Of a DNA stretch of 64,000 nucleotides, positions 44,147-52,276 are shown in pieces. The notes below the pieces were generated by a model. That model had not been told where the DNA came from. It did no database searches and saw only the letters and a list, made by a program, of their open reading frames with translations. The DNA is from Luteimonas huabeiensis HB2 (GTDB taxonomy: Bacteria > Pseudomonadota > Gammaproteobacteria > Xanthomonadales > Xanthomonadaceae). A program made the translations under genes and the position numbers. The stretch lies in the NCBI RefSeq assembly GCF_000559025.1, contig NZ_JAAN01000005.1, positions 62,001 to 126,000 of the forward strand. The letters run 5' to 3'. Position 1 is the stretch's first letter. Each line of letters starts with the position of its first letter.

Positions 44147-45442
44147 TTGTCCCGATACAGCCCATCCGCACTGGCGCTGCTGCTCGCCGTGGCCGTTCCG
44201 GCCGCGCAGGCGGCCGCGCCGGAAGCCGATCGTGGGAAGGTGCCCGAGGGCATCGATCTGACCCTGGATTTCGTCGGCAACGTCGCCGGCAACCCGGTCG
44301 GCGGCGTCGAGCAGGGCGTCGAAGGCTCGTACTGGATCATGGCGCAATCGAAGTTCGACCTGGACCGGCTCTTCGGCGTGCGCGGCACCGAGGTGGACGT
44401 GCAGGCCGCCTGGTTCGACGGAGGCAATCTCGCGCGCGAGAAGATCGGCAATTCGATCAGCGCCCAGCAGACCTGGCGACCGGTGGACGGCGGCCGCCTG
44501 ACCCGGCTGACCGTCACCCGCCGCTTCGAGAACGGCCTGAGCGTCATGGCGGGCCGCGCGCCGCTGAACAGCTACTTCAACAACTCGCCGCTCAACTGCG
44601 TGTTCATGAGCAACGCGATGTGCCTGACGCCTTACGGCCCCATCGCCGACCTGGGCATCACCGCCTATCCGAACGCCTCGTGGGCGGCGTTGGCGCGCTA
44701 CGACGGCAAGGCGCACTGGTACGTACAGGCGGGCGCGTTCGACTACAACAACGATCTCAATCGGTCCGGCAAACACGGTCTGGACTTCTCGTGGCGCGAC
44801 GGCACCGGCACGCTCGGCGCGTTCGAGGCCGGCTACCAGACCGGCCTGTCCGACGAACGCCTGCCGCGCACCTACAGGATCGGCATGTACCGCAACACCG
44901 ACGGCGGCAGGAGTCCGTATTTCGATGCCGACGGCGATTCGGCCGCGCTGACGGGCCGGCCCTTCGCCGAACTCGACGGCGCGCGGGAGGGCTGGTACGC
45001 GATGGCCGACCGCACCGTCTGGCGCGGCGAAGGGCGGCGCAACCTGGCGCTGTTCGCGCGCGGCTTCGTCAACACCGGCAATGCCGCGCCGGTGAAGCAC
45101 TTCACCGCCGTCGGCCTGGTCAAGACCGGCACGTTCGCCGGCCGCGACCGGGACACCTTCGCGATGTTCGTCTCCAACATCCACTTCGATCCGGAGCAGA
45201 TGGCCTACCTGCGCGATCGCCGCATCGCCCTCGGGGGCAGCGGCACGCCGAACGACGACGAGATGATCGCCGAGATCAGCTATGGCTGGGCGCTGCGCCC
45301 GGGCATCCGCCTGATGCCCAATCTGCAATACGTCGCCAATCCCGATCCGATCTACGCGCCGACCCGCACCACCGACATCCCCGACGCGCTGATCCTGGGG
45401 CTGCGCGTGGACGTGCATTTCGCGCAGTTGCTGGGCTGGTAG
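44147..45442 (+). CDS. OprB-like outer-membrane porin of the lig island (TTG start)
   Basis: 431 residues from TTG 44147, which is placed six bases after AAGGAG and gives a good signal peptide (LALLLAVAVPAAQAA). The mature protein begins with the OprB-like VPEGIDLTLDFVGNVAGNPVGG and consists of amphipathic strands ending with an aromatic (LLGW), an outer-membrane barrel. Carbohydrate porins are the nearest family, but in this operon it probably passes an acidic pathway substrate through the outer membrane. No in-frame ATG lies close enough to give the signal peptide. Confidence 0.85.
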   Translation: MSRYSPSALALLLAVAVPAAQAAAPEADRGKVPEGIDLTLDFVGNVAGNPVGGVEQGVEGSYWIMAQSKFDLDRLFGVRGTEVDVQAAWFDGGNLAREKIGNSISAQQTWRPVDGGRLTRLTVTRRFENGLSVMAGRAPLNSYFNNSPLNCVFMSNAMCLTPYGPIADLGITAYPNASWAALARYDGKAHWYVQAGAFDYNNDLNRSGKHGLDFSWRDGTGTLGAFEAGYQTGLSDERLPRTYRIGMYRNTDGGRSPYFDADGDSAALTGRPFAELDGAREGWYAMADRTVWRGEGRRNLALFARGFVNTGNAAPVKHFTAVGLVKTGTFAGRDRDTFAMFVSNIHFDPEQMAYLRDRRIALGGSGTPNDDEMIAEISYGWALRPGIRLMPNLQYVANPDPIYAPTRTTDIPDALILGLRVDVHFAQLLGW

Positions 45443-45475
45443 CTCCCCACGATCCTTCCCTGACCGAAGACACGC

Positions 45476-46498
45476 ATGATCATCGATTGCCACGGCCACT
45501 ACACCACCGCGCCCGCCGCGCACGACGCCTTCCGCAAGGCGCAGATCGCGCACTTCGACGACCCGAGGCTGCCGGCGCCGGAATATCCCCGCATCTCCGA
45601 CGACCAGATCCGCGAGAGCGTGGAGGCGAACCAGCTGCGCCTGCTGCGCGAACGCGGCGCGGACATGACGATCTTCTCCCCGCGCGCCAGCGCCATGGCC
45701 CACCACGTGGGCGACGAAGCGGTCAGCCGCGAATGGACCCGGCGTTGCAACGACCTGATCGCGCGCGTGGTGTCGCTGTATCCGCAGCATTTCATCGGCG
45801 TATGCCAACTGCCGCAGTCGCCGGGCGTGCCGATCGCCCATTCCATCGCGGAGCTGGAGCGCTGCGTCAACGAGCTGGGCTTCGTCGGCTGCAACCTCAA
45901 TCCCGACCCGTCCGGCGGACACTGGACCGGCGTGCCGCTGACCGATCGCGCCTGGTATCCGTTCTTCGAGAAGATGGTCGAGCTGGACGTGCCGGCGATG
46001 GTCCACGTCTCCGGAAGCTGCAACGCCAATTTCCACGCCACCGGCGCGCACTACCTCAACGCCGACACCACGGCCTTCATGCAGTTCCTGCAGGGCGACC
46101 TGTTCAAGGATTTCCCGACCTTGCGCTTCGTGATCCCGCATGGCGGCGGCGCGGTGCCCTACCACTGGGGTCGCTTCCGCGGCCTGGCGGACATGCTCGG
46201 CAAGCCGTCGCTGGACGAGCACCTGATGCGCAACGTGTTCTTCGATACCTGCGTCTACCACCAGCCCGGCATCGACCTCCTGTTCGAGGTGATCGACATC
46301 GACAACATCCTGTTCGGATCGGAGATGGTCGGCGCGGTGCGCGGCATCGACCCGCTGACCGGGCACCACTTCGACGACACCAAGCGCTACATCGACGCGC
46401 TGGACATCTCCGATGAGGACAGGCGGAAGGTCTACGAGGGCAATGCCCGGCGCGTGTACCCGCGACTGGACGCGCAACTGAAGGCGAGGGGGCTGTGA
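45476..46498 (+). CDS. ligJ: 4-oxalomesaconate hydratase (LigJ)
   Basis: Amidohydrolase-superfamily zinc enzyme that hydrates the oxalomesaconate tautomer to 4-carboxy-4-hydroxy-2-oxoadipate. 340 residues. Metal ligands: HxH in IIDCHGHYTTAP at the very N-terminus, the His of MVHVSGS, and IPHGGGAVPYHWGRF; GSEMVGAVRGIDP is near the C-terminus. This matches LigJ of Sphingobium in length and motifs. The stop overlaps the ligI ATG by three bases (ATGA region), so the two hydrolytic enzymes are coupled. Confidence 0.93.
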   Translation: MIIDCHGHYTTAPAAHDAFRKAQIAHFDDPRLPAPEYPRISDDQIRESVEANQLRLLRERGADMTIFSPRASAMAHHVGDEAVSREWTRRCNDLIARVVSLYPQHFIGVCQLPQSPGVPIAHSIAELERCVNELGFVGCNLNPDPSGGHWTGVPLTDRAWYPFFEKMVELDVPAMVHVSGSCNANFHATGAHYLNADTTAFMQFLQGDLFKDFPTLRFVIPHGGGAVPYHWGRFRGLADMLGKPSLDEHLMRNVFFDTCVYHQPGIDLLFEVIDIDNILFGSEMVGAVRGIDPLTGHHFDDTKRYIDALDISDEDRRKVYEGNARRVYPRLDAQLKARGL

Positions 46499-47382
46499 TG
46501 GCCGCGTTCCGGAAGGATCCCGACTGGCTGGACTTCCATCCGAACCCGAGCAAGCCGCGCTTCGTGCCGCCGCCGGGCGCGGTGGACGCGCATTGCCACG
46601 TGTTCGGCCCCGGCGACGTGTTCCCGTATGCGCCGGAGCGCAAGTACACGCCCTGCGACGCCGGCAAGGACAGGTTGTTCGCGCTGCGCGACTTCCTCGG
46701 CTTCGAGCGCAACGTGATCGTGCAGGCGACCTGCCACGGCGACGACAACCGCGCCCTGGTCGATGCGCTGCGCGCGGCAGGCGATCGCGCGCGTGGCATC
46801 GCGACGGTGCGCGACACCATCGCCGATGCCGAGCTGGCCGAGCTGCACGCGGCCGGCGTGCGCGGGGTGCGGTTCAACTTCGTGCGCCGCTTGGTCGATC
46901 CCAAGCCGGACGCGTACTACCTGCGCATCATCGAGCGTATCGCCCCGCTGGGGTGGCAGGTGGTGGTGTACTTCGAGGCGGCCGACCTCGAAGAGCGCTG
47001 GGACTTCTTCGCCTCGCTGCCGACCACGGTGGTGGTGGACCACATGGGCCGGCCGGACGTGACCCGGCCGGTGGACGGGCCGGAATTCGGCCGCTTCGTG
47101 CGCTTGATGGACGAGCATCCCAACGTGTGGAGCAAGGTGACCTGCCCGGAGCGCCTGTCCGCATCGGGTCCGCCCGGCTACGACGACGTGGTGCCGTTCG
47201 CGAAGTCCCTGGTCGAGCGCTTCCCCGACCGCGTGCTGTGGGGCACCGACTGGCCGCACCCCAACATGAAGAGCCACATGCCGGACGACGGTCGCCTGGT
47301 CGATTTCATTCCCCGGATCGCCGTGACGCCGGACCTGCAGCGCAGGCTGCTGGTGGACAATCCGATGCGGTTGTACTGGTAG
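46498..47382 (+). CDS. ligI: 2-pyrone-4,6-dicarboxylate hydrolase (LigI)
   Basis: Opens 2-pyrone-4,6-dicarboxylate to 4-oxalomesaconate/4-carboxy-2-hydroxymuconate. 294 residues, amidohydrolase superfamily. Features: VDAHCHVFGPGDVFPYAPERKYTP, the LigI-type VRGVRFNFVRRLVD, VVVDHMGRPD, and the catalytic Asp in LWGTDWPHPNMKSHMPDDG. LigI enzymes work without a bound metal. Start ATG 46498 overlaps the ligJ stop; a GTG just upstream (46495) is possible. Last gene of the island, followed by a hairpin terminator. Confidence 0.94.
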   Translation: MAAFRKDPDWLDFHPNPSKPRFVPPPGAVDAHCHVFGPGDVFPYAPERKYTPCDAGKDRLFALRDFLGFERNVIVQATCHGDDNRALVDALRAAGDRARGIATVRDTIADAELAELHAAGVRGVRFNFVRRLVDPKPDAYYLRIIERIAPLGWQVVVYFEAADLEERWDFFASLPTTVVVDHMGRPDVTRPVDGPEFGRFVRLMDEHPNVWSKVTCPERLSASGPPGYDDVVPFAKSLVERFPDRVLWGTDWPHPNMKSHMPDDGRLVDFIPRIAVTPDLQRRLLVDNPMRLYW

Positions 47383-47413
47383 CGGCCGGCAGGCTGGGCG
47401 CCCCTCCAAGCAC

Positions 47414-47437
47414 GAAACCCGCCTCGCGGCGGGTTTC
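47414..47437. terminator. Bidirectional hairpin between ligI and rpmG
   Basis: GAAACCCGCC-TCGC-GGCGGGTTTC, a perfect 10-bp stem with a GNRA-like TCGC loop. The arms carry TTT on both strands, and it lies between convergent ligI and rpmG, so it can serve both. Confidence 0.75.
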
Positions 47438-47468
47438 GTCGTTCCCCAATCGTCGGGCGATCAGGCGA

Positions 47469-47633
47469 TCACTTGATCTTGCCTTCCTTGTAGATCACGT
47501 GCTTGCGCACCACCGGATCGTACTTCTTGATCTCGATCTTGCCGGGGGTGTTCTTCTTGTTCTTGTCGGTGGTGTAGAAGTGGCCGGTGCCGGCCGAGGA
47601 GGTCAGACGGATCTTGTCGCGCTTGGAAGCCAT
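47469..47633 (-). CDS. rpmG: 50S ribosomal protein L33
   Basis: 54 residues, lysine-rich (begins [19 protein letters not shown], ends YKEGKIK), the standard non-zinc form of L33 without CxxC pairs. Structural protein of the large subunit near the E site. Twelve bases after rpmB, the usual rpmB-rpmG order. Confidence 0.97.
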   Translation of the reverse strand: MASKRDKIRLTSSAGTGHFYTTDKNKKNTPGKIEIKKYDPVVRKHVIYKEGKIK

Positions 47634-47645
47634 GGGTCAGTCTCC

Positions 47646-47882
47646 TCAGATCTTCTCGCCGCGGGCGCGCAGCTCGGCGAGCACGGCGTCGATGCCGTTC
47701 TTGTCGATGGTGCGCAGGGCCTTGGTGGAAACGCGCAGCTTCACCCAGCGGTTCTCGCTGGCCACCCAGAACCGGCGCTCGTGCAGGTTCGGCAGGAAGC
47801 GGCGGCGGGTCTTGTTCATCGCGTGCGAGACGTTGTTGCCGGTCGTCGTACGCTTGCCGGTGACTTGGCATACTCGGGACAT
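47646..47882 (-). CDS. rpmB: 50S ribosomal protein L28
   Basis: 78 residues. Begins [21 protein letters not shown], with the basic [15 protein letters not shown] motif, and ends RARGEKI; all standard for L28. Start ATG at 47882 on the minus strand. The 265-base gap upstream, up to the ECF sigma gene, is GC-rich and holds the divergent promoters; I see no further gene in it. Confidence 0.97.
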   Translation of the reverse strand: MSRVCQVTGKRTTTGNNVSHAMNKTRRRFLPNLHERRFWVASENRWVKLRVSTKALRTIDKNGIDAVLAELRARGEKI

Positions 47883-48147
47883 TGCGCACCTCAAGTGTGT
47901 GGTGTCGTTGGGCTTCCCTTGGCCAGGGAGGCGGCGGCCCCGGCGAGTCCGGCAGGCGCCGGCTTCGCCACGTGTGCGGGAGGATCGGTCGCGGCCCGCG
48001 TCGCGCGCGCGGCACACGTTGCCGGCGTCGCGATGGCCCGGAACGAAAGGCCGGGGCGCAGCGAGCCGGCGATTATCCTGCATGCGGGGGCGGCGGCGCA
48101 AGCGCGCCTGCCGTTTCAATTCCGAGGCCCTTCTTCGTCCAGGCATC

Positions 48148-48717
48148 ATGACCACCGCCAACGACATTCCCCCCGCGGGTCCCGGCGTCGATCCGGGCCC
48201 GGCCGGCGCCCGGATCGACGCCGAGGCGCTGGTGCGGGAGTTCAACCGCTCCCTGATCCGGATGCTGCAGGCCCGGCTGGGGTCCTACGAGGACGCCCGC
48301 GAGATCGCCCAGGAGGCCTATGCCCGGCTGCTGAACCTGGACGAGGGGCAGGCGGCCAGCTACCACCGGGCGCTGCTGTTCAGGATCGCCCAGAACCTGG
48401 CCACCGATCTGCTGCGCCGGCGTCGCTACATGGAGCTGCCCGAGCCGGACGGTCTGGCGTTGTGGCCCGATCCCGCGGTGGACCCGGAGCGTTCGGCGCG
48501 AGCGCGTATCCTGATCGAGCGGTTGCCGGCGCTGCTGGCCGAGTTGCCGCCGCGCACGGCGCTGGCGTTCCGGCTGGTGCGGATGGAGCAGAAGAGTTTC
48601 GCGGAGGCGGCCGAGCGGCTCGGGGTGACCGAGCGCATGGCCAGGATCCATGTGGCGAGGGCGCTGTCGTACTGCCAGCAGCGCCTGGACGAGATCGACG
48701 AGGGAGCGACCCGATGA
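48148..48717 (+). CDS. ECF-family RNA polymerase sigma factor (FecI-like)
   Basis: 189 residues. Region 2 is seen as [34 protein letters not shown] and the following [17 protein letters not shown]; region 4 as [41 protein letters not shown]. Overall FecI/iron-starvation type. Its stop overlaps the ATG of the FecR-like gene (ATGA), and a TonB receptor with an STN domain follows, the classical cell-surface-signalling arrangement. It should direct transcription of the downstream receptor and peptidase genes when substrate binds. Confidence 0.93.
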   Translation: MTTANDIPPAGPGVDPGPAGARIDAEALVREFNRSLIRMLQARLGSYEDAREIAQEAYARLLNLDEGQAASYHRALLFRIAQNLATDLLRRRRYMELPEPDGLALWPDPAVDPERSARARILIERLPALLAELPPRTALAFRLVRMEQKSFAEAAERLGVTERMARIHVARALSYCQQRLDEIDEGATR

Positions 48718-49772
48718 CCGGGGCAATGGACAGGGGCGGGCGCGCGGACGCCCTCGACCAGGCGGCCGACTGGCTGCTCCGGCTGCGCGAGCCTGCGCTC
48801 GACGAGCGCGAACTGGAGGCCTGGACCGCCTGGATGGCCGATCCGGAGCACGCGCGCGCATTCGACGACATCAGCCTGCTGTGGGACGCCGCCGGCGAGC
48901 TGCCGCCGGAGGCGGTGGCGAGCGCGCCGGCGGCGTCGGCCGCCGCGCCGCGGCCGGCGGCCCGCCGCCCGCGCCGCCGTCGCTGGCTGGCCGCGGCTGC
49001 GGCCGCGTGCGCCGCGCTCGCGGTCGGCGCGCTGTGGTGGCGCGCCGCCGAGCACTCCGGCGACGAGCGACCGCTGCAGATCGCCACCGGCGTCGGCGAG
49101 CATCGCGAGGTCTCGCTGGCCGATGGCTCGGTGGTGGAGCTCGGCGCGGCCAGCCGGGTGCGGGTGCGCTACAGCGATGCGCGCCGCGAGGTGGAACTGC
49201 TGGAGGGCGTGGGCCGGTTCTCGGTGGCGCATGCGCCGGAGCGCCCGTTCGAGGTCCGCGCCGCCGGCACCCTGGTGCAGGCGATCGGCACCCGCTTCAG
49301 CGTCGGCCTGCGCCCGCGCGGCGCGGTGGCGGTCGCGGTGGACCAGGGCGTGGTGCAGTTCAACGACCTCGGCACCGGCCGCGGTTCGGCCAGCGGCCGG
49401 CCGCTGCGGCTGACCGCGGGCGAGCGCGGCCTGTGGCTCGCCGGCGAGGGCCTGTCCGGGCCGCTGCCGTCGGCTCCGCGGCCGGCCGGCGACGGCCTGG
49501 AGCGCAGCATCGCCTACCTCGGCGAGCCGCTGTCCGACGTCATCGGCGACCTGAACCGGTACTCGCCGGTGCCGATCGAGCTCGATCGCCGGGTCGAGGC
49601 CTCGGTGCCGGTGACCGGGCGCTGGCATACCGGCGATCTCGACGCCTGGCTCGACGGCCTGGCGAGCGCGGCCTCGCTGTCGGTGGTGCGTACCGACGGG
49701 CGCATCCTGCTGGTGCCGGCGGCCGCCAGCGAGGTCCCCGCGCCGCGCCGGCGCCCCTCCGGTTCCGGATAG
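48714..49772 (+). CDS. FecR-like anti-sigma factor/regulator
   Basis: 352 residues. N-terminal cytoplasmic DUF4880-like segment (ALDQAADWLLRLREPALDERELEAWTAWMAD), one membrane helix at about residues 88-106 (RRWLAAAAAACAALAVGALWW), then the periplasmic FecR domain (TGVGEHREVSLADGSVVELGAASRVRV) and a C-terminal STN-interacting part with PVTGRWHTGDLDAWLDGL. It holds or activates the sigma factor according to the state of the receptor. Start overlaps the sigma-gene stop; the receptor gene begins six bases after its own stop. Confidence 0.92.
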   Translation: MTGAMDRGGRADALDQAADWLLRLREPALDERELEAWTAWMADPEHARAFDDISLLWDAAGELPPEAVASAPAASAAAPRPAARRPRRRRWLAAAAAACAALAVGALWWRAAEHSGDERPLQIATGVGEHREVSLADGSVVELGAASRVRVRYSDARREVELLEGVGRFSVAHAPERPFEVRAAGTLVQAIGTRFSVGLRPRGAVAVAVDQGVVQFNDLGTGRGSASGRPLRLTAGERGLWLAGEGLSGPLPSAPRPAGDGLERSIAYLGEPLSDVIGDLNRYSPVPIELDRRVEASVPVTGRWHTGDLDAWLDGLASAASLSVVRTDGRILLVPAAASEVPAPRRRPSGSG

Positions 49773-49778
49773 CCGCCG

Positions 49779-52045
49779 ATGCCGCCGCCGCCCGCCGCGT
49801 CCCGACCGCCCCGCGCCCCGCGCGCGCGTCGGTTCGCGCGGTGGTGCGGACCGGCGCTGGCGTGGCTGCTGTGCCTGGCGCCGGCCTGGGCGCAGGAGCG
49901 CGCGTTGCGTCGCTTCGACATCGCGCCGCAGGCGCTGGAGCAGGCCCTGCTGGCGTTCTCCGAGCAGGCCGGGCTCGACCTGGTGGCGGTGGGCGATCTC
50001 GGCGGGCCGTACACCACGCCAGCGGTCCGCGGCGAGATGGCCAGCGGCGATGCGCTGGCGCGGCTGCTCGCCGGCACCGGGCTCGGCTACCGCGTGCGCG
50101 GCGACGGCGTGGTCCTGGTCGCCCGGCGCCGCGCAAGCGCGACGAGCGCCGGGTCGACGTGCCGGTCTCGGTGACCGCGCTGGGCACCGCGCCGTTCGAC
50201 GACTTCGCCTTCGGCCGCGAAGGCGTGTCGAGCGCGCTGGGGACCGTACCGGCGACCTCCTCGGTGGACATCGGCGGCGGTTTCACCCAGGTGCAGATCC
50301 GCGGCGTCTCCAGCTCGCTGGGCGGCAACGACAACGGCTACTACCTCGACGAGATCCCGTTCACCGGGGTGACCGTGCCGTGGTACCCGGATGCGCGCGG
50401 CTTCGACCTGGACCGGGTGGAGATCCTGCGCGGGCCGCAGGGCACCCTGTTCGGCGAAGGTTCGATGGGCGGCACGGTGCGCATCCTGACCCGCAAGCCG
50501 GATCCGGCCGCGTTCGACGCCCGCGTACAGCTCGCCGGCTCGACCACCGACGGCGGCGGCGACGGCCATGCCGCGCGCGCGATGCTCAACCTGCCGCTGG
50601 CCGGCGGCATGGCCGCGCTGCGCGTGGTCGGCACCGACGAGCGGCTGGCCGGCTGGGTGGACGACGGTGATGCGCGCGACATCAACCCGCAGCGCGTGCG
50701 CACCGGGCGCGCGCGGCTGCGGGTCTCGCCCGACGAGGCCACCGACATCGACCTGGGCTACTGGCGCTACGACTCGCGCGCGCCCGGCGGCGGCTACGCC
50801 GCGTTCGACGACATGCGCGCCGACGCGGTGTACGCCCGCACCTCCGACTGGACCACGCGCAGCCTGGTCGCCACCCGCCGCCTGCCGGGCTCCACCCTGG
50901 TCTACGCGGCGGCCGATGCGGGCCTGCGCTACACCGCCGACGGCGAGCTGGCGCCCGCGGTCGCCTACGACAGCGACATCCGCATCGACGTGACCACCCA
51001 CGAGCTGCGCTGGTCCTCCGAGGGCGAGCGCGCGCTGGACTGGACGCTCGGCGCCTACCTGCGCGAGGCCGAACGCAGCGACCGGACCACGCTCGCCCCC
51101 GCGGCGGAAACCGCGCTGCGCCAGCGCAACGCCGCGGTGGCGCTGTTCGGCGAAGCGAGCGTCCGGCTGCCGCGCCCGGGCTGGTCGATGCTCGCCGGCC
51201 TGCGCTACTTCTCCGACGACGTCGATGCGGTCTCGCGGTCCGGGGACTGGCGCAGCACGCTCGATGCGCGCTTCTCCAGCTGGAACCCGCGCCTGGGCCT
51301 GTCCTACGCGCCGGATGCCGATGCCCTGGTCTACGCCAATCTCGCCCGCGGCTTCCGTTCCGGCCAATTGCAGCCGGTCAGCTCGCTGCTGGCCGCCGAA
51401 CAGGCCGGGATCGAGCTGCCCGGCGCGATCTCGCCCGACGCGATCGTGAGCATCGAACTCGGCGCGCGCCGCAGCTTCGCCGCCGGTCGCCTGCTGCTGG
51501 AGGGCGCGCTGTTCCGCAGCGACTGGAAGGACGTGGCGGTGCGGGTGCCGCTGACCGACACCCTCAACGGGCTGGCCAACTCGGCCGGGGTGGCCTCGCG
51601 CGGGGTGGAGGCGGCGCTGGCCTTCTCGCCGGCGCCCGCCTGGTCGTTGCAGCTGTCGGCCAGCCTGGTCGATGCGGCCTACGTGGCCGCGGTGCCGGGA
51701 ACCGCGATCGATCGCGGCACGCCCGTCTACAACGTGCCGCGCACCAGCATCGCCGGCGCGCTGGGCTACGCGCGGCCCTTGCCGCAGGGCCTGCAGATGC
51801 TGGCGCATGCCGACGTCCGCTACGACAGCGCGCGGGCGGTCTCGCTGACCCAGGGCACCCCGGGCGACGACATCCTGCTCGCCAACGCGCGCATCGGCGT
51901 GCAGTCGCCGCGCGGCTGGGGCGTGGCGCTGTTCGTCGACAACCTCACCGGCGAGGACGGCGCGGTGGACGCGCGCAACCTGCGCGGCGCGGCGACGCGG
52001 CTGCATCCGCGGACCTGGGGCGTCGAGCTCGACCTGCGGTATTGA
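49779..52045 (+). pseudogene. TonB-dependent receptor with STN signalling domain, frameshifted
   Basis: Two frames are needed. 49779-50174 encodes a signal peptide and an STN domain (RRFDIAPQALEQALLAFSEQAGLDLV...GLGYRVRGDGVVLVARR) and then stops. From about 50132 another frame continues RKRDERRVDVPVSVTALG, a plug domain (GGGFTQVQIRGVSSSLGG), and a full barrel ending in ELDLRY. One missing base (or two extra) in the GC run near 50121-50135 explains the break: a single indel would restore one protein of about 755 residues. Without correction the STN fragment is 131 residues, and the barrel could start only at GTG 50171 inside the plug, without a signal peptide. Either a real loss of function or an assembly error in GC-rich DNA. 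Confidence 0.85.
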
Positions 52046-52276
52046 GCCGGTCTGCCGGTGGCGGGGCGGGCCGCCCGTCCGGTGCGAAGCCGCCGCCGTC
52101 GATCGATCGGGCGCCAGTCTGCGCCGCGCGCGTGTCGGGGATGCGTCGGGCGCGTTTCACTTTTCCTTCACTGCTTCGTTGGAACGGGAAGCGCCGCCGA
52201 TTCGCGGCGGCGCCCGAAGCCGGCGCGCGGGGCACACCGCGCCCGGCCGCCTCCCATCCGACCCGGAGCCGTCGCC

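Noticed and set aside
49779-50180. Programmed ribosomal frameshift joining the STN domain to the receptor barrel
   Set aside because: No slippery heptamer or A/T homopolymer exists near 50121-50135, and TonB receptors are not known to use recoding. A plain indel is simpler.
50171-52045. Independent receptor gene starting at GTG 50171 (overlapping the TGA at 50172)
   Set aside because: It would lack a signal peptide, TonB box and the first part of the plug, so it could not be exported. Treated as part of one frameshifted gene.
52046-52276. Possible RiPP/lasso precursor gene between the two receptors
   Set aside because: No short frame with a ribosome-binding site and precursor-like leader/core was visible, and no lasso B or C gene is in the window.
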